64,000 nt of DNA from Bradyrhizobium paxllaeri. GTDB lineage: Bacteria; Pseudomonadota; Alphaproteobacteria; Rhizobiales; Xanthobacteraceae. A program made the translations under genes and the position numbers. Position 1 is the stretch's first letter. Each line of letters begins with the position of its first letter. The notes beneath the pieces are model-generated. The model saw nothing but the letters and a program-made list of their open reading frames with translations. It was not told where the DNA came from and searched no databases. Below are positions 55,063-64,000 of this stretch, in pieces. The stretch spans positions 5,828,001 through 5,892,000 of the forward strand of contig NZ_CP042968.1 of NCBI RefSeq assembly GCF_001693515.2, read 5' to 3'.

Positions 55063-56826
55063 CTATCGCAGAAAGTTCACGAGCGATAATTTTGAGAGCA
55101 TCGCTGTCACTTGGTAACTTGCCTGTAATCTATTCTGGAGGTCGAGCAGCTTGGCGACGATGTCCTGCGGAGAGACTGATTCGATGCCGTCGAGCTCGGA
55201 CTGGAGGATGCCTCGGGCAGACCTGTTGCGTGCTTGAGCTTCCGAAAGGGAGCTCGCCGCTAGGCTGAAGTCAGTCGAGATGGCCTCGAGTGCTGTGGTC
55301 TGTGGTAGAAGCGACGTCGTGCGTTCGGCAAGCGCTTTCCAATGATCCGCCGACGGTTTGGCGCTGGTACCGCCGTCGCTGATGGCGATAGCGGCGAAGC
55401 CTGACAGGATGTTACGGACCTCCGGCTCGTTAGCACGAGCCCCCATCAAAACTGTGCTCGTGGCGCCGGTTCGCACCGCAAAAGACCCGCGCGGATCGGT
55501 GGCGGACGCCTCGCCCCTGTACCAGATCACCGTTGAAGCTGACGGCGTCTGTGCGTAAGCCGGCGCTGATCCGCTAAAATCGATCCGTCGTGGCGCGAGC
55601 CCAACCGCGGTGGAACCTGCGAAGAAGTCCTGCGCGGCGCGCACTGTCGAACTGGCAGCGAGTGTAGTCTCGGCCGCCACGCTCAGCGCACGGCGGAGCG
55701 CATCCGATAAGTTCTGGGCGGTCGCTGTGGCCGTCGCTCCGATTGTAAAGTCGGCGGTCGAGGCGGGATCGGCTGTGACTTGGGCACGAAGGGCCAAGGT
55801 TGTCGTGGTGCCGTCGCGCATGGCGAGCTTGATCGAAATCTGATCTCCGCTTTTAGGCTGTGAGGCGACATTGATGGTGAAGGAAGTGGGCGCAGTCGAA
55901 TTGGCAAAGGACGCCGTCAGACCGGGGGGCGTCGCGCTCTGAACGCTGGCGATCTTATCGCTCCCGATCAAGGCTGTTAAAGACGAGGCCGCATTCGTAA
56001 CGGAGCTGACGTCGGCAAGGTCGGCTCCCGTAAGGTCATAGATCTTTTGACCTCCGCCGACCCGATTGACGACAACGCGGAAATGATCATTTGCGCTCGG
56101 TATTTTTGCGAAACTCGGCGTCGCTCCTTGCAGGGGGCTCGGCGAATAGCTGATCGCAGCGAATGCGCTCGAAGCCGTGGGCGCCTCGGCGATCGTAAAG
56201 CCAAAGTTGGCCCTGGCGCCGGCATCCGCGTCTTCGCCCACCGCAATGCTCGTCGATGTCGGAGGCGACAATGTCAGGCGCCCGAGGCCAGTACCGCGAT
56301 CGGCCCTGATCTGCTCATTGACGAGTGTCCTGAGGCCCGCCAGCGGCCTTGCTGGATCTGTCGCATCTCCATCAAGCAGAACGCTCGCTGGCAGGACAGG
56401 TGGCGTGCTCGACGCCCGACCAGCAAACAGGTAGTGTCCCCCCGCCTGCTGGTTGAGGGCGTCGACGATGTTCTCCAGGCTGGCGCGTGCGAGCGCCCGA
56501 TTGGCGTCGCTATCGCTGCGATTGGTCGTTAGACCCTTGCGGAGAGTCGTGGTCAGGTTCGCAATCTGGGTCAGGCTGGCGGACGCCAGCTCGACGCGAG
56601 GCCGGACGGTTACGATGGTGGCATCATAGCCATCAATCGCGCTGAGCATCGCGCGCGTGCTAAGGCTCTCGGATCGTCGGCTGCCGAGCTCCGCGTAAGT
56701 CTCTGCCGCGCGGCCTGTCGTCAATTGCCGTGTTAGCGTCTCAATCTGATTCTTGAGGGTCAGGAGGTCGGACGTATTGCGGCTCATGACAGGCGCGCTT
56801 GCGGCGAAGCCCGGTATGAATGTCAT
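55063..56826 (-). CDS. flgL: Flagellar hook-associated protein 3 (FlgL)
   Basis: From the ATG at 56826, shortly after GAGGG, the protein has 587 residues. It has flagellin-like N- and C-terminal helical ends: DLLTLKNQIETLTRQLTTGR with a YAELGSRRSESLSTR segment, and a SELDGIESVSPQDIVAKLLD ending that is typical of HAP3. The central region is variable and Ala/Ser-rich. FlgL joins the hook-filament junction beyond FlgK. It follows flgK by about 8 bases in one operon, and AraC follows downstream. Confidence 0.85.
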   Translation of the reverse strand: MTFIPGFAASAPVMSRNTSDLLTLKNQIETLTRQLTTGRAAETYAELGSRRSESLSTRAMLSAIDGYDATIVTVRPRVELASASLTQIANLTTTLRKGLTTNRSDSDANRALARASLENIVDALNQQAGGHYLFAGRASSTPPVLPASVLLDGDATDPARPLAGLRTLVNEQIRADRGTGLGRLTLSPPTSTSIAVGEDADAGARANFGFTIAEAPTASSAFAAISYSPSPLQGATPSFAKIPSANDHFRVVVNRVGGGQKIYDLTGADLADVSSVTNAASSLTALIGSDKIASVQSATPPGLTASFANSTAPTSFTINVASQPKSGDQISIKLAMRDGTTTTLALRAQVTADPASTADFTIGATATATAQNLSDALRRALSVAAETTLAASSTVRAAQDFFAGSTAVGLAPRRIDFSGSAPAYAQTPSASTVIWYRGEASATDPRGSFAVRTGATSTVLMGARANEPEVRNILSGFAAIAISDGGTSAKPSADHWKALAERTTSLLPQTTALEAISTDFSLAASSLSEAQARNRSARGILQSELDGIESVSPQDIVAKLLDLQNRLQASYQVTAMLSKLSLVNFLR

Positions 56827-56834
56827 GGTCACCC

Positions 56835-58691
56835 TCAGCTTCGGAGCAGGAGATCGAGCATCTCCTTTACGGCGGTCAGCACGCGGGCATTTGCGCTGTA
56901 CGCCGTCTGCAGGGCCAGAAGGCGAGACATCTCGTCATCAACCTTGACGCTTGCGCTGGATGCGAACCGTCCCTGCGCGGCGGCCAGGACAATACTTTGC
57001 CCTTCGTTCATCTTGGTCGCGACGGCTGCAGCTGTGCCCTGCGCGACGATGACGTCTTGGGCGAAGGACGCGACGGTGGCGATGCGCGGGATCTGAGTGC
57101 CGCCGATGCCGCTCGCCGATGAGAACGTCTGCCGGGTGCTTGTCAGCGCGTCGTAGACGAATTGCGGACGCGATGGATTGGGTGAAGCCCCAGCATCACT
57201 GGCCCGCGTGAGGACCGAGGAATCGGCAGCTAACGCGCGGTTGACCGAGAAACGCTGGGCGAGCCCGATGCGTTGAGATCCGTCATCGAGCGAGCCGGTG
57301 ACGAGAGTGTTGTCCGAGCCGTCAACGAACAACGGGATCCGCGGGTGGGCGCCAGAGAGGTCATTCTCCGATTTCGGTTGTGTGATCATTGCGATGACGC
57401 TCTGAATGCCCGGGCCGGAAAACGTTACCCTGCCCTGCGTGGTGCTTGTCACTGTCACGTTCGCTGCAACGACAGAGAGCGCTGCCGAGATGGCCTTGGT
57501 ATAGTCTTGCGATGCTGCCGGAGCAGGCGGTATCGTGAAAGTTCGTACCAGCGCGTGGGAGTCGATGGTTTGCGTGGCGTCGACCGGCTTCGAGCCGAGC
57601 GCTGACGCCACAAGGATGACGTTACGGACCGAACCGCCTGAGCTGATCGGAATCGTGATGGTGTTGCCAGGCTTGATATTGGCGAGCTCATTGACGTTGA
57701 GATCGAAGCCGGCTCCACCCTGTGTTGCGATCGTATTTTTGTCGGTAAGCGATTGAGCCAAGCCAAAGGCAAGATCATCGAGTTGGCGCTGAACCTGCGG
57801 CAGCGCCGTGTCGCGGAGTTCCAGCCCTGCTGCGATCGATCCGGAGCGCAAGGCACCGCGGGAGCCAAGATCGATGACACTACCGCCGGGCATCGTCGCG
57901 CTGATCGTTCCGACGCCGCGCAACGACAGATTCGTCGAATATGTGGAAGTCGGGCCTAAGGTGCCACGGTTGTCGAACGACAATTCCGTCGCCGCGCCGC
58001 GATCGACCAGAGCGACGCCTGATGTCGTCATCAGGGTTACCGCTCCGTCGCGCTGCTGAACGCCGTGCACGTCGAGAAACGAGGAAAGTTGCGTAACCTT
58101 TTGATCGCGCTGATCGACGAGCGAAGCGCGATCGGAGTCATCCGACGCTGCGGCTATCTTGACGTTCAGGTTGGCGATCGAACTGAGCAGACCATTTGCT
58201 GTTCTGACGTCCGCAGCGAGACGGTTCTCGATGCCGCTGCGAAGCCCTTGTACGTTGCTCGCGATGTCGCGGATCTGCTCCGAAAGAACGGAAGCTGCGT
58301 TTAGTACCGTACTCCGCATTGCGACCGACGCCGGATTTGCAGCGAGGCCCTGAAGCGTCTGCGTAAAGGCATTTAGCCGGCCGTCGAGGGCTGCCGAGTC
58401 GCCGGGCTTGCCGAACAATCTGTCGATCTGCGAGAGGACATCCGCTTTTGACGAACTGTAAGCGGCACCCGATGTTTCCGAGCGCAATTGTTTGAGCGCA
58501 GCCTCTTCGAAAATGCGGCTCGCGGAGGCGACGGCAACGCCCGAATTGCCCGGTCCGGGCGCGAGCGTCGTCACCGTCCGTCGCACGTAACCGGCTGCGC
58601 CGGCATTGGCTACGTTTTGCGAAACGATACCGATGGCTTTCTGCGTGGCCTGCAGACCGGCTGCCGCCGTGCTAAAAGCGTTCGTCAGCAT
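56835..58691 (-). CDS. flgK: Flagellar hook-associated protein 1 (FlgK)
   Basis: The 618-residue protein has the flagellar rod/hook N-terminus: NAFSTAAAGLQATQKAIGIV with SQNVANAGAAGYVRRTV. A FlgK central domain (RSGIENRLAADVRTANGLLS and LDVHGVQQRDGAVTLMT) and a C-terminal end ALQTAYSANARVLTAVKEML follow. It forms the first junction ring between hook and filament. It lies 32 bases downstream of flgE and upstream of flgL, the usual order. Confidence 0.9.
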   Translation of the reverse strand: MLTNAFSTAAAGLQATQKAIGIVSQNVANAGAAGYVRRTVTTLAPGPGNSGVAVASASRIFEEAALKQLRSETSGAAYSSSKADVLSQIDRLFGKPGDSAALDGRLNAFTQTLQGLAANPASVAMRSTVLNAASVLSEQIRDIASNVQGLRSGIENRLAADVRTANGLLSSIANLNVKIAAASDDSDRASLVDQRDQKVTQLSSFLDVHGVQQRDGAVTLMTTSGVALVDRGAATELSFDNRGTLGPTSTYSTNLSLRGVGTISATMPGGSVIDLGSRGALRSGSIAAGLELRDTALPQVQRQLDDLAFGLAQSLTDKNTIATQGGAGFDLNVNELANIKPGNTITIPISSGGSVRNVILVASALGSKPVDATQTIDSHALVRTFTIPPAPAASQDYTKAISAALSVVAANVTVTSTTQGRVTFSGPGIQSVIAMITQPKSENDLSGAHPRIPLFVDGSDNTLVTGSLDDGSQRIGLAQRFSVNRALAADSSVLTRASDAGASPNPSRPQFVYDALTSTRQTFSSASGIGGTQIPRIATVASFAQDVIVAQGTAAAVATKMNEGQSIVLAAAQGRFASSASVKVDDEMSRLLALQTAYSANARVLTAVKEMLDLLLRS

Positions 58692-58723
58692 CCTAGTGCT
58701 CCCGACGCACGTGTCTTTGGAAG

Positions 58724-60124
58724 TTAACGCATTGCATTGAGCAACTCAGACATCATCTGCTGAGAGGTCGTCATCACCTTCACGTTCGCGCTGTACGCCT
58801 GCTGAGTTGCGATGAGCCTTGAGAATTGGCTGGCGAGATCTGAATTGGATCCCTCAATGTTGCCTCCAACGATGGTGCCGCCGTTCAGTCCGGCGATCGG
58901 CGGACCAGAGTCGCGGGTCTGCTCGTAATTGCCGCCCGAAGCAGCCCTGAGACCGTTCGGATTTGTGAAGTTCACGATGCCAGCCGTTGCGACTGGAGCG
59001 GTCATCTCGTTGGAGAAGGCGCCGATGATTGTGCCGTCCGCCGACACGGAAAGGCTCTTTAAGGTTCCGGCCGCGTAGCCATCCTGTGTCAGGGTGCTGG
59101 TCGTCGCCGTTCCGGCGGATGCAGCGTACTGGGTCAGACCGCCTGTGCCGAGGTTCATCGTGATGTCGCCGATAATCGCGCCGTCGACGGTCACTTGCGG
59201 AATCTTGACCGACGCGTTGCCGTTACGGGTTACGTTTGCGCTGGCTGGAGGCAGGAATTTGCCCGAAGAGTCGAAGGAAAAGGCGGATCCGACGTTGATC
59301 CAGTCGCTGTCCTTGGATGCGCCGGAGCTTGATGCGTAGAACAGATTCCAGATCGCATTTTTCGGCGGTGCCGATGAAGGAGCCGCGTCCTGCACCTTGG
59401 CCCAGCGCGTCGACAGTGAAACCGGAGCTCCTCCGGACGTATAGATTGCCAGCGACGGCCCCATGATGGACTTGTCGAGGAAGGCTGACACTTGCGCAGT
59501 GCCCGTGACTTTCTTGGTGAGATCCGGTGCGGACAGCGATGGGTCGGTCACGACCGCAGCCGGCACCGCATAGGGTGCTGAATCGCCGGCGGCCGACGCG
59601 GTCGTGATGGGCATCTTCGGGAGGTTGGCGGCATAATCAATCTTGGTGGTTTGCCGCCCGGGCAGGCTTGCGTTGGCAATCTTGATCAGACCAGACGACG
59701 TTATCCGGCCCGAGACGGGATCAAGATTGTTACCGAGCAGGTGGCCACCGGTGCCGTTGACGAGATAACCATCCTTGTCGATTCCGAAGTCACCGCGGCG
59801 GGTGTACAGAGACTGGCCGGCTCCAGAATCGCTGGTTCTCTGCATGACCGTGAAGAACCCTGAACCATTTATCGCCATGTTTGTGGCGACGCCCGTGGAG
59901 TTGAGTGGACCTTGCAGAGAGGTGGTGAACCTTGCTTCTGCAAGGACCGGTCCGGCCATCGCGCGCTTGGGACCTTGGTCTGTGACGAGATCGGCAAAGC
60001 TAGTATCGATGCGCTTGTAGCCCGGCGTGTGGGCGTTCGCGATGTTGCCGGAGATGTTGCCCATCGCATAGGACTGCGCGGTTAAGCCACTGATCGCGGT
60101 ATTCATTGCGGCGGTGATGCTCAT
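58724..60124 (-). CDS. flgE: Flagellar hook protein FlgE
   Basis: The 466-residue protein has the hook/rod N-terminus: NTAISGLTAQSYAMGNISGN with IANAHTPGYKRIDTSF. GSGFFTVMQRTSDSGAGQ and TRRGDFGIDKDGYLVNGTGG come from the FlgE core, and the C-terminal SRLIATQQAYSANVKVMTTS is conserved. At 466 residues it is longer than the rod proteins FlgF/FlgG (about 250), which favours the hook protein. It lies upstream of flgK in the same direction. The flagellin gene is about 200 bases upstream. Confidence 0.85.
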   Translation of the reverse strand: MSITAAMNTAISGLTAQSYAMGNISGNIANAHTPGYKRIDTSFADLVTDQGPKRAMAGPVLAEARFTTSLQGPLNSTGVATNMAINGSGFFTVMQRTSDSGAGQSLYTRRGDFGIDKDGYLVNGTGGHLLGNNLDPVSGRITSSGLIKIANASLPGRQTTKIDYAANLPKMPITTASAAGDSAPYAVPAAVVTDPSLSAPDLTKKVTGTAQVSAFLDKSIMGPSLAIYTSGGAPVSLSTRWAKVQDAAPSSAPPKNAIWNLFYASSSGASKDSDWINVGSAFSFDSSGKFLPPASANVTRNGNASVKIPQVTVDGAIIGDITMNLGTGGLTQYAASAGTATTSTLTQDGYAAGTLKSLSVSADGTIIGAFSNEMTAPVATAGIVNFTNPNGLRAASGGNYEQTRDSGPPIAGLNGGTIVGGNIEGSNSDLASQFSRLIATQQAYSANVKVMTTSQQMMSELLNAMR

Positions 60125-60328
60125 TGTTCTGCCTTGTCGTGGGGGGCGTAGTGGTCGCAGTCGTTCGTTGAACAGGTGGCGCCGTGAGGGTGCTTCGGTG
60201 GCGATCAGATTCGATCGCGACCGGCACCCCGCACTCAGCCGAAGGGCTTCTGACCCGTCCTGGGCCCGGTATTGTAGAAGCGCCGTTGTGAGTGCGAGGT
60301 ACCGGTTCGCGCCCCGCTAGAAAGAGAG

Positions 60329-62029
60329 CTAGCGGAGAAGCTGCAGGATGCTCTGTTGCGACTGATTGGCCAGTGACAGAGCCGAGATCGACAACGAATT
60401 GCGGAGCGCAAGGGCCTGCTGGTTCGCGGTTTCCTCGTTCAGATCGGCTCTCGTCAGATCGGACGCGCCAGTATCGAGGATATTGACCATGTTCTTGGTG
60501 AAGCTCTGCCGATTCTGCACGATCGTCAGATTCGATCCGAACGTTGACGCTTGGCTTCGCAGATTCGAGGCTGCATTCGTCAGCTGACTTAGCGCGGCCT
60601 TGATCTCGTCGTTCGTTGCGAAGTTGCCGCTCGCTTGCGTGACCCCAAGGCCCGCAGCGTCGAACTTCACACCCTTAATCTCGAGAAAGCTCGAGTCTTT
60701 TTCATTGAATTGCAGGCGCAAGGTGTTTTCCTTGGCATCACTGCCCGAACGATGGAGCAAGTTCATGCCCTGATAGCGTGCATCCTGCGCGGTCATCGTG
60801 ATCTGGTTCAGGATGTCGTTGAAGTTCTGCGCAAAGGCAGCACGCTGATTGTTGCCGTTCGCGGCGGTAGCGCCCGCCCCAGCACCTGTCTTAGCTTTGG
60901 TGGTGTCGGCGGCAATGCCGAAGCCGATATCTTTTGTGCTAGCAGAGGCCGATGTCACCGTGAGCTTCTGATCGCCGCCAGCTGTCGTGGTGCGGAGCGA
61001 AACGGTGCCGGCCGTGTTGTCGTAGGTCGCCACGACCTTGCCCGAAACGCCTGTATCGGCGTTGAGCTGCTTGTTGATGGCAGTGGCAATGTCCTGCGCC
61101 TTCAAGGTAGCCACGTTGAGCGCCGCGTCGGCAGTCCTGTTGAGGTTGATGGTTTTCGAGAGGCCGTTTCCAAGCTGTACGGTGATCGAGGCGTCGCCGC
61201 TCGTGAGATCGAAATTGCTCGCAGCGCCAAGCGCCGTGACCGCCGTTCCGGTGACGCTTGCCTTGGCTGAGCCGTCGGTTGCGTCGATGCCAGTGGTGGC
61301 CACTGTTGTGATGGCGCCCGTACCGAAGCCGACGTCGACGGTATTCGTCGCGCCGCCACCCGAGATCGTCAGCTTGGCGTCCGAACCTGCGCCGCTCGAG
61401 GTGAAGGTCAGCCTACCGTCCGTCGTCAACGAGGCGATAGCGAAGCCGCCAGCCTGAGCGAGCTGCTGGTTGATCTGACCGAGGATCTCGGTCGAGGTCA
61501 CTTTGGTGATGTCCCGGGCGTTCTGAGCCAGACGGGTTCGGTCCAGCGTGATGGTGGCCGAGCTGCCGAAACCATCGGTAAGGGTAAAGACCGAAGCCGC
61601 CGAAGCTCCACTGTAATCATGTGTGCCGTCAGCCGCCGCACCCGTTCCGGATCCCAGCAGAGATTTTCCGCTCGCGGCGGCCACAACGGCCCCGGTTGCG
61701 GCCGATCCCGATGCGGTATTCTGAACAGCGAGCGCCTGTTGCGCGAAGCCCTTGGCCGCGTCGACAAGGCCCTGAATTTTGGTGATGCCCTGGTTGGCCG
61801 CCTGGATGGTCTGGATGCCGTTTCCGATGCCATCCATGAGCATGTTCAGATCGGCCGCACGAGCCGACAGGCCTTGGGCTGCGAAGTAATTGACGGGATT
61901 GTCGAGCGCCGAGTTGACCTTCTTCTGGGTCGACAGGCGGTTCTGGGTAGTTGCGAGCAGCGCCGCCGTGTCCTGCAGCGAGAGCAAGTTCTGGCGCGTG
62001 GCTGCGGATAGAGTGATGTCGGAGGGCAT
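60329..62029 (-). CDS. Flagellin
   Basis: The ATG at 62029 follows AGAAGGA, and the 566-residue protein begins MPSDITLSAATRQNLLSLQD. The N-terminal helical region has QNRLSTQKKVNSALDNPVN and the C-terminal end has LSISALSLANQSQQSILQLL, the coiled flagellin core. The large middle domain is variable, with Ala, Thr, Ser and Gly. Flagellins of this size are typical of the thick filament of Bradyrhizobium-type bacteria (from memory). It is the first gene of this minus-strand flagellar group; the gap to flgE is 204 bases. Confidence 0.9.
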   Translation of the reverse strand: MPSDITLSAATRQNLLSLQDTAALLATTQNRLSTQKKVNSALDNPVNYFAAQGLSARAADLNMLMDGIGNGIQTIQAANQGITKIQGLVDAAKGFAQQALAVQNTASGSAATGAVVAAASGKSLLGSGTGAAADGTHDYSGASAASVFTLTDGFGSSATITLDRTRLAQNARDITKVTSTEILGQINQQLAQAGGFAIASLTTDGRLTFTSSGAGSDAKLTISGGGATNTVDVGFGTGAITTVATTGIDATDGSAKASVTGTAVTALGAASNFDLTSGDASITVQLGNGLSKTINLNRTADAALNVATLKAQDIATAINKQLNADTGVSGKVVATYDNTAGTVSLRTTTAGGDQKLTVTSASASTKDIGFGIAADTTKAKTGAGAGATAANGNNQRAAFAQNFNDILNQITMTAQDARYQGMNLLHRSGSDAKENTLRLQFNEKDSSFLEIKGVKFDAAGLGVTQASGNFATNDEIKAALSQLTNAASNLRSQASTFGSNLTIVQNRQSFTKNMVNILDTGASDLTRADLNEETANQQALALRNSLSISALSLANQSQQSILQLLR

Positions 62030-62154
62030 TGTTTGAGTCCTTCTGTTCTCATCGCTTTCATTGCGCGACAAGCAAAAGGCTAGATCTCGATAGTTTAACG
62101 CTTGGAAATATCTGGACTTTCTGCAGTATTATTGAGGGACTTACTGTCCTGTAT

Positions 62155-62529
62155 ATGGTACTTTTTGTACTTTTACTTCGAACGTCTCCATTAATACTAC
62201 GAGCGCCGATCTTTGGTGAACAATGCTTAGGGGAATGGGAGTGGGCTCAGGTCGCGCGCGAGCGGATTTTCGCCAACGTGCCGCCGGTTCATGCGCCGGT
62301 GAGCAAGGCAGCAGCCCAAGCCCCTGCGGCCAGACGCTCGACGCGATATGTTTGTGGACAGTTTGAGGGGGATGATGAGCCGGAAGTCGGCTGCAAGCTC
62401 GCTGCCAACGGGAAGTCCGTTCTGTTGGGTGCGCATGCTGATTGCGGCGCGACCATCATCAATGTCAGTTCGGTGAATAGCCGAATGCCGACGCAAGCGG
62501 TCTCAGTCTGCAACTGGGTAAATCGGTGA
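62155..62529 (+). CDS. Possible small envelope protein, function unknown
   Basis: From the ATG at 62155 the frame has 124 residues: a hydrophobic start VLFVLLLRTSPLILRAP and then a hydrophilic part with three Cys (CGQFEGDDEPEVGCKLAA and ATIINVSS). It diverges from the flagellin gene. The N-terminus looks like a signal anchor and the Cys would fit an exported protein with disulphides, but no family is recognised. A small hairpin (62524-62544) with arms CGGTGAT and ATCACCG overlaps the stop codon. It may be a chance frame. Confidence 0.3.
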   Translation: MVLFVLLLRTSPLILRAPIFGEQCLGEWEWAQVARERIFANVPPVHAPVSKAAAQAPAARRSTRYVCGQFEGDDEPEVGCKLAANGKSVLLGAHADCGATIINVSSVNSRMPTQAVSVCNWVNR

Positions 62530-62881
62530 TTGTTGGCATCACCGTTGCGCGCGTGAACAGGGCCACGCAGCACGGGCGGGCGACGCCGTCGCGCCGGAAA
62601 AAACCCTGAGCGATAGGCGCGGTCTTACGGCCGAACCGGAATCGACAACGATGAACCGGACAGGGCTTATGCGTCTCGGCAACGATGCTCCATCGCCAAG
62701 GCCGTTGTTTTCTTGCGTTCGATAACCCGGTTTGCATCACTGGCGTGCGGCCAACGTGAACCGCGATCTACGATGACGATAGCTTTAATTGCTTTCAAAA
62801 GTTAAGGCGATGCAATGGGCTCGGCACCGCCAAGCGGATCATCTGCTGTCATGAGAACTCTTTGGCCGGCTGATTTGCGAA
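62530..62881. other. Intergenic region with no recognised gene
   Basis: This 352-base gap lies between the possible small envelope protein and the terminator of the outer-membrane protein gene. Short frames on the minus strand are not gene-like. I saw no known repeat, tRNA or promoter I can name. Confidence 0.35.
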
Positions 62882-62901
62882 AAGCCGGCTTGCGCCGGCT
62901 T
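62882..62901 (-). terminator. Rho-independent terminator after the outer-membrane protein gene
   Basis: Arms AAGCCGGC and GCCGGCTT (8 bases each) around a 4-base loop, followed on the minus strand by a T-run (TTTT). It lies 35 bases after the end of the beta-barrel protein gene. Because the palindrome has A-runs on one side and T-runs on the other, it could also stop transcripts on the plus strand. Confidence 0.8.
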
Positions 62902-62936
62902 TTCATTAGGGCCGCTGGTTCCTGAGCCGATCTATC

Positions 62937-63608
62937 TTACTTGAAGCGGTAGTTTAAGCCTACCTTGACAGAGTGCACGTTGTTGTCGAACGAACCAGCC
63001 GTCACAAGCCCGGCCGGTGAGACAGCGACAAAGCGCGTGCTTCCAAAGTTATAATACTGGTATTCGATCTTGCTCGACCAGTTCGAGGCGAAGAGGTACT
63101 CGAAACCGGTTCCGATTGTGTAGCCACCATTCTTGTTGTCGAGAGTGAAGCTGTTCGGCCTTGCGACCCCATAAGTCGTATCCTGATATGCCCATCCGCC
63201 CTTGACATAAAGGAGGGTCGGACCTGAGACATAACCGATACGACCAGTGATGGAGCCCAGAGCGTTCCGGTCCTGCCTCAGGTTAACAGTGCTGAAACGC
63301 GCGGCCTGTGCGCCGCCGGAAAGCCAGCTGTACTGGCCTTCGACACCAACGATCCAGTTTGGTGCCAATTGATAGTCGCCGCCAACCTGAAGACCGCCAG
63401 CGAAACGAGATTTATCGAAAATCGAGCCGCCGCTGAATGCGCCGCCAAGGTGGCCGCCGACATAAAAGCCGGTCCAGCTGTAGACGGGTTCAGCCGGAAG
63501 ATAAACTGGCGGTGACGACTTGGTGTAGGTTCGCCCGAGATCGGCCGCGAGCGCAGAGTTCGTGCCGAGCACCGCGAGCGCGAGTGGACCAAGCATCATC
63601 TTCTTCAT
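62937..63608 (-). CDS. Outer-membrane beta-barrel protein (OmpA/Omp31-like porin family)
   Basis: From the ATG at 63608 the 223-residue protein begins with a signal peptide (MKKMMLGPLALAVLGTNSA, cut after ALA-A). The mature protein starts ADLGRTYTKSSPPVYLPAEP, and then SWTGFYVGGHLGGAFSGGS opens the barrel. The last strand ends in VKVGLNYRFK, a typical C-terminal barrel ending with a near-terminal aromatic. It probably forms an eight-stranded barrel in the outer membrane, as in Omp25/Omp31-type surface proteins. A terminator follows it. The longer frame to 63644 adds residues before the signal peptide and is not used. Confidence 0.85.
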   Translation of the reverse strand: MKKMMLGPLALAVLGTNSALAADLGRTYTKSSPPVYLPAEPVYSWTGFYVGGHLGGAFSGGSIFDKSRFAGGLQVGGDYQLAPNWIVGVEGQYSWLSGGAQAARFSTVNLRQDRNALGSITGRIGYVSGPTLLYVKGGWAYQDTTYGVARPNSFTLDNKNGGYTIGTGFEYLFASNWSSKIEYQYYNFGSTRFVAVSPAGLVTAGSFDNNVHSVKVGLNYRFK

Positions 63609-63845
63609 CAGATTCCTCAATTCGTTAGGCCTGTGATCGTGCACTTCGGCCGCTGTGTTGCTTTCGCCCCTCCATTAGCCAATCGAACATTGCGACAACG
63701 TTACGCGAGTAGGCCCGCGGCTCGGGATAACGCCGAACGGCCAAACATACGCAAGTCCACGGGCAGGTCAGTTTTGATCGCGACCTTCAGGACTTTGATT
63801 GTGATTTGTCATCTTTGATTCCCAGCAATGAGAGCGTGCCGGTTT

Positions 63846-64000
63846 TCACCTGCGGATCGAATGAATCGAAGGACAAAAGATGCCGCCGATCACTTCATCC
63901 TCGACGATGATTTTGTAAGCTGCGCCACGTTCACCGAAAAACTGAGGATCCGGATGATGGTCTTCCTCATCATCTTCTTCCGGAGGTTCTTCTTCAGCGG
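63846..64000 (-). CDS. C-terminal part of an acidic protein cut by the window edge
   Basis: Minus-strand reading from the right edge gives 50 codons ending at a TGA at 63846. The sequence begins with a run of Glu, Asp and Pro (EEEPPEEDDEEDHHPDP) and then has QFFGERGAAYKIIVEDE and IGGIFCPSIHSIRR. The acidic linker followed by a small globular tail is not a family I can name. Codon use fits the neighbourhood. The N-terminal part and start lie beyond the window. Confidence 0.5.
   Translation of the reverse strand, partial: AEEEPPEEDDEEDHHPDPQFFGERGAAYKIIVEDEVIGGIFCPSIHSIRR

Overview
The window looks like an alphaproteobacterial chromosome of the Bradyrhizobium type. This rests on gene families I recognise (the large flagellins, a Trb conjugation module with DUF2274 and TrbK-alt, an LuxI/LuxR pair, TctABC transporters) and on two intergenic repeat types I associate with that genus; no search was run. 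GC-rich metabolic blocks (about 11.1-13.8 kb and 21.1-35.0 kb) alternate with visibly AT-richer, remnant-rich segments (0-7.2, 15.6-21.1 and 35.0-36.7 kb, and around 49-52 kb). This fits a core chromosome interrupted by acquired DNA.

Layout. 0-7.2 kb: a surface glycan/lipid modification region with two FkbM methyltransferases, three further SAM methyltransferases (one fused to a family 2 glycosyltransferase), a polytopic membrane protein and a fatty acid desaturase. 7.4-10.5 kb: a large secreted metallopeptidase of the M10/serralysin type, with RTX repeats and four 111-residue modules. 10.7-13.8 kb: a small membrane protein, a family III CoA-transferase, a type II dehydroquinase paralogue and an unknown protein. 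14.0-15.6 kb: a probable ribosomally made, radical-SAM-modified peptide system (precursor with repeated Phe-x-Arg in a Gly/Arg-rich core, followed by its SPASM maturase). 16.2-21.1 kb: a frameshifted large serine recombinase and an O-antigen ligase/polymerase between two decayed capD-like fragments.

21.2-35.0 kb: a catabolic block. It holds TctA-TctB and a separated TctC, the methylthioadenosine enzymes MtnP and MtnA with a divergent class II aldolase (a likely DHAP-type methylthioadenosine shunt), an enoyl-CoA hydratase, two tandem serine-glyoxylate-type aminotransferases, a GntR regulator with a perfect palindromic candidate operator, an FAD/Fe-S 2-hydroxyacid dehydrogenase and a GlcG-like protein. 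Together these suggest uptake of organic acids and 2-hydroxyacid to 2-oxoacid to amino acid conversion.

35.8-51.5 kb: a LysR regulator, then a minus-strand conjugation module (traG, a CopG-type gene, trbB-C-D-E-J-K-L-F-G-I and a DUF2274 gene), preceded by a quorum-sensing operon of two unknown genes, luxR and luxI with a lux-box-like palindrome. This is part of an integrative conjugative element, but no relaxase lies in the window. 52.0-62.0 kb: flagellar genes flgD and flgH (plus strand), an AraC-type regulator, then flgL, flgK, flgE and flagellin (minus strand). The window ends with an outer-membrane beta-barrel protein and the C-terminus of an acidic protein cut by the edge. No tRNA, rRNA or CRISPR array was seen.
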